Assembly: GCA_027459785.1 (NCBI GenBank)
Contig: DAIDGU010000073.1
Coordinates: 1-64,000 of the forward strand
Direction: 5' to 3'
DNA length: 64,000 nucleotides
DNA from: Ktedonobacteria bacterium
GTDB lineage: Bacteria; Chloroflexota; Ktedonobacteria; Ktedonobacterales; JACDGC01
Positions 43,689-51,642 of the stretch are shown in pieces (position 1 is the stretch's first letter; every line of letters starts with the position of its first letter). Under the pieces are notes generated by a model. The model ran no database searches, was not told where the DNA came from, and saw only the letters and a program-made list of their open reading frames with translations. The position numbers and the translations under genes are program-made.

Positions 43689-43695
43689 ATGGGGG

Positions 43696-43849
43696 GATCG
43701 AACACGAAAGCCACGAAATCGCCACGAAAATACACGAAAAGGGTAAAGATATGTGCTATCAGCGTTGGATAAGTACCACGCCGGGCGATAGCTTCCTTTC
43801 AAATTTTTTCGTGTCCTTCGTGGATCTTTCGTGATCTTCGTGTTCGATC
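43696..43849. repeat. Family A two-armed element between sdhA and sdhB
   Basis: This is the best-preserved copy: the left end GATCGAACACGAAAGCCACG and right end GTGATCTTCGTGTTCGATC are inverted. The core contains GATATGTGCTATCAGCGTTG. It is 154 bp and accounts for most of the 190-base gap. Confidence 0.88.
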
Positions 43850-43877
43850 TCGTCTGAGTTTGAAGGAGTGATCGATT

Positions 43878-44642
43878 ATGGCGACGGCAACACGCGCCAC
43901 CGGGGCCGACCGCGCCACGCAGACCGTGACGCTCACCGTGCGCGTCAAGCGCACCCAGCCCGACCAGGGCATCAGCGGCAAGTGGCAGGAATATACCGTG
44001 GAAGCGCATCCGCTGGATCGCTTCCTGGATGTGCTGAACCGCATCAAGTGGGAGCAGGATGGCACGCTGACCTTCCGCCGCTCCTGCGCGCACGGCGTCT
44101 GCGGATCGGATGCGATGCGCATCAACGGCCACAACCGTCTGGCCTGCAAGATCCTGGTGGCGGATTTGGGGACGAAGATCAGCGCCGAGCCGATGTTGGG
44201 CTTTCCCGTCATCCGCGATCTGGTGGTGGATATGGATCCGTTCTTCTCGAAGTATGAGAAGATCAAGCCCTACCTGATCAATGACCAGCCGCCGCCGGCG
44301 ACGGAACGGCTGCAATCGGCGGCCCAGCGCGAACGTTATGACCAGGGGACGAAGTGCATCCTTTGCGGTGCCTGCACGGGATCGTGTCCGTCCGTCTGGG
44401 CGAACCGCGAGTGGGTCGGGCCGGCCAGCATCGTCAACGCCCACCGCTTCATCTTCGACAGCCGCGACACCGGCGCGGGCGAACGCTTGCAGATTCTCAG
44501 CGACCGCAACGGCGTGTGGCGCTGCCGCACGATCTTTAACTGTGCCGAGGTCTGCCCGCGCGGCATCCCCGTGACGGAGCTGATCGAGGAGGTCAAGCGC
44601 GCCATCGTCTACGGCGGGCCAGACGTGCCGGAGGGGGAGTAG
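43878..44642 (+). CDS. sdhB: Succinate dehydrogenase iron-sulfur subunit
   Basis: SdhB passes electrons from FAD to the quinone. The 254-residue product carries the [2Fe-2S] ligands in SCAHGVCGSDAM with a downstream Cys (RLACKI), the [4Fe-4S] motif CILCGACTGSCPS and the [3Fe-4S] motif CRTIFNCAEVCPRGIP. The N-terminal 15 residues are a non-conserved extension. AAGGAG lies 9 bases before the ATG. Last gene of the operon; a partial family D repeat follows the stop. Confidence 0.96.
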   Translation: MATATRATGADRATQTVTLTVRVKRTQPDQGISGKWQEYTVEAHPLDRFLDVLNRIKWEQDGTLTFRRSCAHGVCGSDAMRINGHNRLACKILVADLGTKISAEPMLGFPVIRDLVVDMDPFFSKYEKIKPYLINDQPPPATERLQSAAQRERYDQGTKCILCGACTGSCPSVWANREWVGPASIVNAHRFIFDSRDTGAGERLQILSDRNGVWRCRTIFNCAEVCPRGIPVTELIEEVKRAIVYGGPDVPEGE

Positions 44643-44645
44643 ACG

Positions 44646-44716
44646 GCCCCACCCCCTCGCTGCACGGCGACCCCATCCCCTAACCTCCTCCCCATCTGCG
44701 GATGGAGAGGGGGGAA
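44646..44716. repeat. Partial family D repeat after sdhB
   Basis: GGCCCCACCCCCTCG, then CCTCCCCATCTGCGGATGGA followed by GAGGGG, matches the left half of the element inside pyrC. The right half is not recognisable. Confidence 0.75.
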
Positions 44717-44775
44717 TCAAGGGGATAATGTGCTGGGCGACATCGGCCAACAGGGCGCGGCGAAATGAGAATATA

Positions 44776-45389
44776 CTACATAACGTGAGTTCGGGATAGG
44801 GTCAAAGCGACCAGGAGGTGTTGTGGTCAATCGGAAGCGCGGGTTTGTCAGGTTTGAGGCAGTAGGCGATCAAGGCACAGAGGACGTTGACCACAAAGTT
44901 AGTAGGACTGCGATGGCGGGAATGCTCAATCTGGCTGATGTTTTTGAGTTGATCGTTGATCGACTCAATTAACGCGCGCTTACGCAAGAGGAGCGTATCG
45001 GTCCAGTCCATCAAGGCATTCGCCATGTTTTTGCGCACCTTGGTGATCAGGTGGATGCCCTGCTGTTCCCAAAGTTGCACAAACAGGGGGTGCGACAGAT
45101 ACCCTTTATCGCCGAACAGCTTGCCAAGGAGACGACGAGCTAAGGAAGGAACAGGCGTGCGATCATCACCATTGCCGGGGGTGAGGGTGTAGGCCAGCAC
45201 TTCCCCTTGGTCATTGACGACCAGATGCAGCTTGCAGCCGTAGAACCAGCCTACCGATGTTTTGCCACGTGCCGCGTAGCCGGCAAACACCTTGTGCCGG
45301 GGAATGCGGGGATTTTTGCAGACTACCACAGGTGTGGAATCGACGAAGCTGACGCCGGTGCAGGTTCCTATCACTGCACCTGAAGGCAA
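44776..45389 (-). mobile_element. IS982 family insertion sequence, 5'-truncated
   Basis: The transposase remnant and a terminal sequence (CCTATCCCGAACTCACGTTA on the minus strand, of the type found at IS982 ends) mark one end of the element. The other end is absent: sequence upstream of the transposase fragment is unrelated and codes for a PQQ-type propeller fragment. The element is therefore inactive. Confidence 0.8.
44802..45389 (-). pseudogene. IS982 transposase, C-terminal two-thirds
   Basis: The 195 residues match the IS982 DDE transposase core: GVSFVDSTPVVVC holds the first catalytic Asp, LHLVVNDQGEVL and TPGNGDDRTPV follow, LFGDKGYLS holds the second, and LRKRALIESINDQLKN then IEHSRHRS carries the Glu. 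Normal IS982 transposases are about 290 residues, so roughly the first 95 are missing. The first few codons before IGTCTG come from the flanking sequence. It cannot have a full DNA-binding N-terminus and is presumed inactive. Confidence 0.85.
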
Positions 45390-45574
45390 TCGACGCCAGC
45401 GACGGTGCGCTGATCTGGTCCTGCGCGTACTTCAATCATGCGATCACGCCGTTGTTCGCCACGGACGGGATGGTGATCGGCGTAGGTGGCACGCAGATCT
45501 TCGCATTGCGCGCGACGGTGGGTAAACACACTATCCCTGCAAGACAGACATTCCTGTTTGTCCGGCCCCGCTGA
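45377..45574 (+). pseudogene. PQQ-type beta-propeller fragment
   Basis: A frame abutting the IS982 remnant reads HLKAIDASDGALIWS, then MVIGVGGTQIFALRA, the blade pattern (AxDxxxGxxxW, then V/IGxxDGxxFALRA) of BamB/PQQ-dehydrogenase-like propellers. Only one blade and a half remain. The frame has no start and runs into a family B element before the TGA. The rest of the gene was probably removed together with the IS 5' end. Confidence 0.55.
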
Positions 45575-45598
45575 CCATCTGCAACGGGTATCATCCAC
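45541..45598. repeat. Family B element
   Basis: GACAGACATTCCTGTTTGTC with GGCCCCGCTGACCATCTGCA and a right end ACGGGTATCAT. It separates the propeller fragment from the next lipoprotein gene. Confidence 0.75.
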
Positions 45599-45659
45599 TA
45601 GAGCAGTTTGGCGCGGTCCTTGCGCTTGAGCTTGCACCGACGGAAATCATTGCGCAGGG

Positions 45660-46871
45660 ATGTGGACGATGCGTTGCAGATATGGGGTGACTTTGGGTGT
45701 AATTGCCGTTAGCCTCTTGGGGATGACGGGATGCGCGCGGTTACGCGCCTTGGCTGGCGCGGCTCCCACCGCTACGCCGCCGACCTGGCAGATCGGCATC
45801 ATCGGCGCGGCTTATGGGCCAGGCGGCCTGGAAGGCAGCTACAGTGGCAATGGCGCACAACTTGCCATCGACGGGATCAACGCTGCTGGCGGCATCGCCT
45901 GGCAGGGCCAGCACTACCGCCTCGCGCCGGCCTTCAGCGGCGCGGCAGCCCCAGCCGACCGCGTGCGCGACCTCGTCTTCCGCGCGCCCCCCGTGGTGGC
46001 GCTGCTTGGGCCGGATGACAGCGATGCCGCCCTGGCCGTGCTGCCGCTCGTCACCACCGCGCACGTTCCCCTGCTGACGCTCGCCATCGCGCCCGCCCTC
46101 ACCGCGCCCACTGGCGAGCCAAATGCCGCGCCGCCGATGATCTTTCGCGTGCGTCCGCCCTTGATCGCCTGGGCGCAAGCCGCTGTTGACGCCGTCACGC
46201 CCGCGAGCGGCCCCCTCGTGCTGGCGACCATCACGGATACGTATGGGCAAAGCGGCACTGCCGCGCTCAGCAGCGCCCTCGCCGCCGCGCATATCACCCC
46301 CGCCGCGCAGGTCGCGCTGGCCCCTGGCCTGGTGGATGCCACGCAACCCGTCGCGCAAGCCCTGGCCGCGCACCCCGCCACCATCATCTGCTGGTCTACG
46401 GAAGCGGAGGCGGCTACCTTCGTGCGCGGGCTGCGGGCGGCGGGCTGGCAGGGACAGTTCATCCTGGGCCAGCTCGACGCTGACTACACCGCACTGGCCG
46501 GCACGGCGGGGGACGGCACGGTCGGCCCGTTGGTCTGGTATCCCGCCCTGGCGACGCCGGCCAGCCAAACCTTCGTCGCCGCCTATACCCGACGCTTCGG
46601 CATGCTGCCGGATGAACATGCCGCCGCGATGTATGACGCTGTGCAGATCCTCGCCACCGCGCTGGCCGCCATGGGACCGGATCATCTCGCTTTGGCGCGC
46701 TATTTGGCGGGACTCCACGGCTTCGCCGGCGTCACCGGCACCTACGACGCTGCCCAGGCGAGCGCGCAATTCGGCACAGTCGGCGACCTCACCACCACAC
46801 TGCATCTGCTGCGCATCCAGGGTGGTAGCCTCACCCCCGCCGCTCCTGCTCCGCCAGGTGGCGACCGCTAG
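45660..46871 (+). CDS. ABC-type branched-chain amino acid-like binding lipoprotein (Peripla_BP_6)
   Basis: The signal ends in the lipobox LLGMTGC, after which a Type I periplasmic-binding fold follows: IGIIGAAYGPGGLEGSYSGN, QLAIDGINAAGGI and VVALLGPDDSDAALAV. The 403-residue length is usual. LivJ-type proteins bind amino acids, amides or short-chain acids and feed ABC importers, or act in sensing when unlinked from permeases. No permease genes are near. The first ATG and another three codons later are both possible starts; AGGG precedes them. Confidence 0.82.
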   Translation: MWTMRCRYGVTLGVIAVSLLGMTGCARLRALAGAAPTATPPTWQIGIIGAAYGPGGLEGSYSGNGAQLAIDGINAAGGIAWQGQHYRLAPAFSGAAAPADRVRDLVFRAPPVVALLGPDDSDAALAVLPLVTTAHVPLLTLAIAPALTAPTGEPNAAPPMIFRVRPPLIAWAQAAVDAVTPASGPLVLATITDTYGQSGTAALSSALAAAHITPAAQVALAPGLVDATQPVAQALAAHPATIICWSTEAEAATFVRGLRAAGWQGQFILGQLDADYTALAGTAGDGTVGPLVWYPALATPASQTFVAAYTRRFGMLPDEHAAAMYDAVQILATALAAMGPDHLALARYLAGLHGFAGVTGTYDAAQASAQFGTVGDLTTTLHLLRIQGGSLTPAAPAPPGGDR

Positions 46872-47087
46872 ACAACCCAGATCTGTTCGCCGTACCTTGT
46901 ATGCAATTAAGGCAGGCATTGCTGCCCGCCCCACTTCATGTTTTCAACTGTTGAGTACCTTTGCTGGCCGTGGCACACGCATCATGCGGGCGGGTGCAAC
47001 TACGCCGCAAGGCGACAGCACCCACGCAGGCCACCGATGTGAACCTTCTTGTGCCGAGGTCAGAAAAAGGTCGGCAGGTTTATTCGC

Positions 47088-48350
47088 CTACGGATAGATG
47101 CCGCGCATCTCTGTGGCAAGGGCTACGCGCGCGATGGCGACAGCGTAGGCCGCCATGCGCAGGGGGATCTGGCGGGTGTCGGCTTCGTGCAGCACATGGC
47201 CAATGCTCGTCTGCATCATCTCTTCCAGTTGCTCATTGACGCGCCGCTCCGTCCAGAAAAAATTCTCGCGCCCCTGCACCCACTCGAAGTAACTCACCGT
47301 CACGCCGCCCGCATTCGCCAGGATGTCTGGTACGACCGCGATGCCGCGCTTTTGGAGGATGATATCCGCTTCGGGCGTGGTGGGGCCGTTGGCTGCCTCA
47401 ACCACCAGCCGCGTCTGAATGCGCTCCGCGTTGGCGCGCGTGATCTGGCCCTCCGTGGCGGCGGGGATGAGGATGTCGCACGGCATCTCCAGCAGTTGCG
47501 CGTTGGAGATCTCCTGCGAACCGGGCAGCCCTTGCAGTTTGCCATGTTCTTTGACGTATTGCAGCGCCAGGTTCACGTCGATGCCATTGGGGTTATGGAT
47601 CGCGCCATAGATGTCGCTCAGCGCGATAACCTTACAGCCGGCGTCGTGCATCAGGTGTGCGGTGACGGAGCCGACGTTGCCGAAGCCTTGGATGACGACT
47701 GTCGCGCCGACGAAGGGGATGCCCAGGTGTTGCGCGACCTCGCGCGCCACGATGAAGACGCCGCGCCCCGTCGCTTCGATGCGCCCCTCGCTGCCGCCGA
47801 TGACCACCGGCTTGCCAGTGACGACGGCGGGGGTGTTGCGCCCGCTGTGCATCGAAAGCGTGTCCATGATCCAGGCCATGATCTGCCCGTCGGTGTTGAC
47901 ATCCGGCGCAGGGATGTCGAGGTCGGGGCCGATGACCACGGAGATCTCGGTCGCGTAGCGGCGCGTCATGCGCTCCAGTTCCGCCTTGGAAAGCTCACGG
48001 CGATCTACCGTCACGCCGCCCTTCGCGCCGCCGTAGGGGATGCCCAGCACCGCGCACTTCCACGTCATCAGCATCGCCAGGGCGCGCACCTCGTCCAGCG
48101 AGGCTTCCGGCGAATAACGGATGCCGCCCTTGGCGGGGCCGCAGTTGACGTTGTGCTGCACGCGATAGCCCTCGAACATGCGCACGCTGCCGTCATCCAT
48201 CCGCACGGGGAAATGGACCGTCAACTCGCGTTTGGGCGTGCGCAGAATCGCGCGCAACTCCTGGTCCAACCCCAGCAGTTCCGCCGCCGTGTCGAACTGG
48301 CGCAGCACGTCTTGATAGAATGATGTCGTCACCGGATCACTGATCGCCAT
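47088..48350 (-). CDS. gdhA: Glutamate dehydrogenase
   Basis: The 420-residue enzyme interconverts glutamate with 2-oxoglutarate and ammonia. The substrate site shows NCGPAKGGIRYSP with the catalytic Lys, and GIPYGGAKGGV. The nucleotide domain has VVIQGFGNVGSVTAHLM. The length and overall motif pattern resemble hexameric NAD-type GudB/RocG enzymes; coenzyme choice cannot be fixed by eye. GAGGAGG precedes the ATG by about 11 bases. It appears monocistronic. Confidence 0.95.
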   Translation of the reverse strand: MAISDPVTTSFYQDVLRQFDTAAELLGLDQELRAILRTPKRELTVHFPVRMDDGSVRMFEGYRVQHNVNCGPAKGGIRYSPEASLDEVRALAMLMTWKCAVLGIPYGGAKGGVTVDRRELSKAELERMTRRYATEISVVIGPDLDIPAPDVNTDGQIMAWIMDTLSMHSGRNTPAVVTGKPVVIGGSEGRIEATGRGVFIVAREVAQHLGIPFVGATVVIQGFGNVGSVTAHLMHDAGCKVIALSDIYGAIHNPNGIDVNLALQYVKEHGKLQGLPGSQEISNAQLLEMPCDILIPAATEGQITRANAERIQTRLVVEAANGPTTPEADIILQKRGIAVVPDILANAGGVTVSYFEWVQGRENFFWTERRVNEQLEEMMQTSIGHVLHEADTRQIPLRMAAYAVAIARVALATEMRGIYP

Positions 48351-48412
48351 TGCCTGAGTTCCTCCTCAATTCACACCTGTGGGCCACGTCGCACACAGGA
48401 ACAATCGTTTGG

Positions 48413-48910
48413 TTATGTCGCTGCTGGTAGTTGGAGCGTGTGCAAAGCCGTCTGCATCGCCGTTTCCGCGACACCGACGGTGATGGCCCGCACGTTGGTT
48501 ACGCCGTGCGCCCGCAGGTCATCGCGCAGCTTGCCGGCGAAATATTCCGCCAGCCGCTCCGCCGTGGCGTTATCGATGGTCAGCGGCACGACGCTGGCGG
48601 TGGGCAAGACGAAGCGCGCCCCATCTGGCAAGCGAATCTCCCACTCGTCACCTTGCTGCGCGACCCGCAAAAACGAGTTATGCAGCGGCAGCAGGAAGCG
48701 GTGATTGACTTCGGCGATGTACCCGCGCAACAGCCCTTTGACCACGCCGAAATCTAGCACATAGCTATCAACCGTCAGGTCGTCGCCGACGAGTTCCGCG
48801 CTAAGGTCGTAGTTGTGGCCGTGTAGCGGCTCATACGTGCCGTTGAGCGTGATGAAATGCGCTGCGCTGAAACTGAGGTTGCCGCCCGCGATGACGATCT
48901 TCCAGGTCAC
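48413..48910 (-). CDS. 6-pyruvoyltetrahydropterin synthase / QueD-like protein lacking the usual Cys
   Basis: The T-fold protein has the zinc ligands in LSFSAAHF and LHGHNY and a C-terminal ITVGVAET segment holding the conserved Glu. QueD and PTPS use a Cys a few residues before HGH, but here the segment is GTYEPLHGHNY with Glu and no Cys. This is like PTPS-III enzymes that make 6-hydroxymethyl-dihydropterin for folate. I start at a GTG with GGGGGGAAC upstream (165 residues); a longer ATG form lacks a ribosome-binding site. No queuosine or folate genes are adjacent. Confidence 0.78.
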   Translation of the reverse strand: MTWKIVIAGGNLSFSAAHFITLNGTYEPLHGHNYDLSAELVGDDLTVDSYVLDFGVVKGLLRGYIAEVNHRFLLPLHNSFLRVAQQGDEWEIRLPDGARFVLPTASVVPLTIDNATAERLAEYFAGKLRDDLRAHGVTNVRAITVGVAETAMQTALHTLQLPAAT

Positions 48911-49063
48911 GCCGTTCCCCCCACCGATGGTTCCCTGACATTCTATCATATGGCTGCTGGGATATGGCGGCGACGCGCGGCAAAAATCCGTGTTGCAGTC
49001 GGATTCCCGCCCCTGAGACGTATGGTATGAACCACGCAGTTTTGATCGTAATGAATGAAGTTG

Positions 49064-49421
49064 TCAGGAGATGTAGATGATGCCGTTTTTCACAGCACCG
49101 GCTTCGGTCGTCGCCCAATAGAGATAGAGCATCTCGGCGATTTCGCCGATGGAGAGGAGATAGTTTGGTACCTCGAAAATGCCCCAATGTTGGTGTCCTG
49201 CCAGAAAGTGATCGGCGATGTGTTTTCCCATCGAACGACGATTATAGGTAACGAGCGCGATTTTCACGCTCACAATAGAGCAAAATATCAGGATCGAGCG
49301 TTCCATTGGCAGGGGCGCCAGGGCTACCCACGCGGATGATATCGACGCTGACATCCCAACGATGCACGGCATGAACGATATCGGTTCCCAGATTTTCATC
49401 GAGGAGAAAGCGAATTTTCAT
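49064..49421 (-). pseudogene. Frameshifted DUF5615 (PIN-like) toxin gene
   Basis: The gene starts MKIRFLLDENLGTDIVHAVH, the conserved start of DUF5615 PIN-like proteins with its acidic Asp-Glu. It reads PDILLYCEREN before meeting a TAA after 59 codons. The continuation NRALVTYNRRSMGKHIADHF is in another frame, so one or two bases were gained or lost near 49245. Its ATG overlaps the upstream DUF433 stop by 4 bases, the usual antitoxin-toxin arrangement. As written it would yield a truncated protein missing the C-terminal half. Confidence 0.75.
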
Positions 49422-49747
49422 GCTGAGCGTTTCCGCCGCAACAACTGCTCCAGACGGGCTTGTGCAGGATGAACCGGTGCAGATAGCCGCCGTTTTTCGG
49501 CAGTCGCATTCACCTCAGCCATATACTGCTCGACTTCTGCCGGATGAGCAATGTAATACTCAACGGCGGTATGAATGGCATCTTGGTCTAATCCACCGAA
49601 ATACTGGGCAATTTGCGCTTCGCTCATGCCGCGCTGATAGAGTTCGATGACATGGAGCAGTTCGATTCGATGCCCTTTGAAATAGATCGGCTGTGGCTCT
49701 TCTTCGGCAGAACCGACTTCAAAATATGCCGCTGGTAAATGGAACAT
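49418..49747 (-). CDS. DUF433 family antitoxin-like protein
   Basis: DUF433 proteins are small winged-helix antitoxins paired with DUF5615 PIN-like toxins. This 109-residue copy shows YFKGHRIELLHVIELYQRGM then EAQIAQYFGGLDQDAIHTAV and EYYIAHPAEV, the family core, followed by a charged tail. GAGGAGG lies 5 bases before the ATG. Its partner gene overlaps by 4 bases and is frameshifted, so the antitoxin may now be a solitary relic. Confidence 0.82.
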   Translation of the reverse strand: MFHLPAAYFEVGSAEEEPQPIYFKGHRIELLHVIELYQRGMSEAQIAQYFGGLDQDAIHTAVEYYIAHPAEVEQYMAEVNATAEKRRLSAPVHPAQARLEQLLRRKRSA

Positions 49748-49827
49748 GCCTGCCTCCTCTTCGCTATCAGCATAATCGCATGGTCAATTGAAGTATAGCA
49801 TATCAAGCGGCAGTGCAGCGCGTCCCC

Positions 49828-49856
49828 TGGACACGAGCGAAAAGCGGCGGTATAAT
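49828..49856 (+). promoter_or_regulatory. erm promoter
   Basis: TGGACA and a consensus TATAAT are separated by exactly 17 bases. Initiation near 49863 gives a leader of about 225 nt holding the leader peptide and the attenuator described below. Confidence 0.75.
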
Positions 49857-49890
49857 GGAGACATCTCATAGGATACTGAGGTTGCAACCC

Positions 49891-49917
49891 ATGTGCATTC
49901 GTATGCGCCACCGCTAG
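49891..49917 (+). CDS. Putative erm leader peptide MCIRMRHR
   Basis: An eight-codon frame (ATG to TAG) lies about 30 bases after the predicted transcription start with GAGG 9 bases upstream. The peptide has two overlapping Arg-x-Arg motifs (RMR and RHR). Macrolide-bound ribosomes are known to stall at +X+ motifs such as the RLR of the ErmD leader peptide, so this peptide is well suited to sense such drugs. Its short length and position before a terminator fit inducible erm leaders. Confidence 0.6.
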   Translation: MCIRMRHR

Positions 49918-50020
49918 GCGGGGCCGCGTAAAACAATAGGCTTACATGTTCACCACAGCATAACCCTATGGCTGCTATGGTGTGTTCAGCACACATCCTT
50001 CAAGCATCGGCTCCGCAACA

Positions 50021-50054
50021 CGTCGTATTCGTCGTCGGACGATACGGCGTTTTT
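50021..50054 (+). terminator. Attenuator terminator upstream of erm
   Basis: CGTCGTATTCGTC pairs with GACGATACGGCG (one bulge, one G-T) around GTCG, followed by TTTTT. The stem ends 25 bases before the erm Shine-Dalgarno, so unless it is disrupted, transcription should stop before the coding region. Confidence 0.75.
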
Positions 50055-50087
50055 GTGTCTGCCGTTCACCTTGAAAGGATGTTTTCT

Positions 50088-50960
50088 ATGTCGGCCACGC
50101 CGCTACGTTACTCGCAGAATTTTCTGTGTGATCCCCGCTTGGTTCAACACTTGCTCGCCTTAGCCAACATCGAGCCGGACGCTACCGTGGTTGAGATCGG
50201 TCCAGGCAAAGGCATCATTACTGATGAACTGGCGCACCATTGCCGCAACATCATTGCCGTCGAAAAAGATCGCGCGCTTGCCGAACGCTTGCGTTGCCGC
50301 TACGTTGCGCTGCCGCATATTGCCATACATGTCGCCGATTTTCTGACGTTTCCCTTACCCGAAACGCCCTACAAAGTCTTCGCCAATATTCCCTTCAGCA
50401 TCACCCACGACATCGTTACCCGGCTTACCAGCGCCGCCTACCCGCCAGACGATGCTTATTTGATCATGCAGCGTGAAGCCGCCGAGAAGTTTTGCGGCAT
50501 CCCCCGCGAATCGCTGTATGCTGTGTTGCTGAAACCGTGGTTCGATCTCGACATCCTCTATCATTTCCGCCGCAATGATTTTCATCCGGTTCCGCGCGTG
50601 GACGTAGTGATGCTGCGCCTGCGCAAGCGCGGGCCGCCCCTGATAGCAGCGCACGAGCGCCAATTGTTCCGCGATTTCGCCGCCTATGGCTTCGTCACGC
50701 GCCAACCGACCATCACTCATATCCTGCGCGGCATCCTCACTCACCGCCAGCGCCAACAGGCCAGCAAGCTCTGCGCCATTGATCTCGCCGCCACACCGTC
50801 CGCCATCTCCTTTCCCCAATGGCTGCAATTATTTCATTATTTTATGCACGTCGCCAGCCCTCATGCCCGCCAGGTGATCAGCGGCAGCGAGCAACGCCTG
50901 CGCCACCACCAAGCGGATCTGCACAAAATCCACCGCACGCGAGTGGGACGGAAAGCATAG
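50088..50960 (+). CDS. Erm-type 23S rRNA (adenine-N6) methyltransferase
   Basis: The 290-residue protein follows the Erm/KsgA pattern: YSQNFLCDPRLVQHLL, the SAM-binding VVEIGPGKGIITDEL, VEKDRALAERL and the target-base motif FANIPFSITHDIV. The NIPFSIT form is typical of Erm proteins and differs from the NLPYNIS of KsgA. Erm enzymes methylate A2058 of 23S rRNA and confer macrolide-lincosamide-streptogramin B resistance. I start at the ATG 9 bases after AAAGG; the frame is open 40 codons further upstream through the attenuator. The C-terminal 50 residues are basic. Confidence 0.85.
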   Translation: MSATPLRYSQNFLCDPRLVQHLLALANIEPDATVVEIGPGKGIITDELAHHCRNIIAVEKDRALAERLRCRYVALPHIAIHVADFLTFPLPETPYKVFANIPFSITHDIVTRLTSAAYPPDDAYLIMQREAAEKFCGIPRESLYAVLLKPWFDLDILYHFRRNDFHPVPRVDVVMLRLRKRGPPLIAAHERQLFRDFAAYGFVTRQPTITHILRGILTHRQRQQASKLCAIDLAATPSAISFPQWLQLFHYFMHVASPHARQVISGSEQRLRHHQADLHKIHRTRVGRKA

Positions 50961-51267
50961 GGGGGATAAGTTGGACGAGCGCCCAGGTAAGCAGTGTATC
51001 TAATGGATATGCTGCGCTGCGGTTCCCATTGGCCGGCTGCACTGCTGGCAAGCTGGGGTTATCTACTGGGTCAGAAGGCTCTGCACTAACGCCGCTGGGC
51101 AACCCTTCCTTCTCCTCTTCCTTGCCCAAAATTATACTGCACACCCCATGTCTCCTATCAGCCTTGTTTTTACGCGATCCTCGTGCTAAACTTAGAACAT
51201 AGTTTCTAAAACACGCGGGCGAGTTCGTTTGAGTTCGGGAGTGCAAAGACAGAAAGGGGCGTAGGCG
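50961..51267. other. Gap between erm and a receiver-domain gene
   Basis: About 300 bases without a recognisable gene. It contains a TTTTT stretch near 51165 and AT-richer sequence up to the AAAGGGG ribosome-binding site of the next gene. I see no repeat family or clear terminator hairpin. Confidence 0.4.
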
Positions 51268-51642
51268 ATGACGCGCGTACTGGTTGTAGACGATGATCCC
51301 TCGTTGCGCGAGATGCTGGCGTTCATCCTGGAAAGCGAGGGCTATGAGGTCGCGCGGGCGCGCGACGGCGCGGAGGCGGTGGCCTGCCTGGTGAGCGGCT
51401 GGCAACCGGCGGTGATGTTGCTGGACGTGCTGATGCCGGTGATGGATGGGTACGCGGTCTGCGAGTGGGTGGCGACGCACCTGGCGGCGCACGCGCGGCC
51501 CCGCATCGTGATCCTTTCGGCCAGCCTCACCCCTGGCGTGGCGCTGCCCCTGGCCGACGCGCAGTTGAGCAAGCCCTTCGGCGTGGACGCCGTGCTGGAT
51601 CTGGTGCGCCAGTTCAGCCTGCCACTCAGCCAAGCAGCGTGA
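51268..51642 (+). CDS. Stand-alone response regulator receiver protein
   Basis: A 124-residue CheY-like domain: acidic pocket VDDDP (8-10), phosphoacceptor Asp53 in LLDVLMP, Ser in ILSASL and Lys in LSKPF. There is no output domain, so it acts as a phosphorelay intermediate or an allosteric partner. No histidine kinase is adjacent. AAAGGGG lies 9 bases before the ATG. Its 3' end overlaps the convergent transporter gene by 17 bases. Confidence 0.92.
   Translation: MTRVLVVDDDPSLREMLAFILESEGYEVARARDGAEAVACLVSGWQPAVMLLDVLMPVMDGYAVCEWVATHLAAHARPRIVILSASLTPGVALPLADAQLSKPFGVDAVLDLVRQFSLPLSQAA

Noticed and set aside
49968-50087. Forty-codon in-frame N-terminal extension of the erm gene
   Set aside because: It would be translated through the attenuator stem, has no ribosome-binding site, and the conserved Erm start is at the ATG behind AAAGG.
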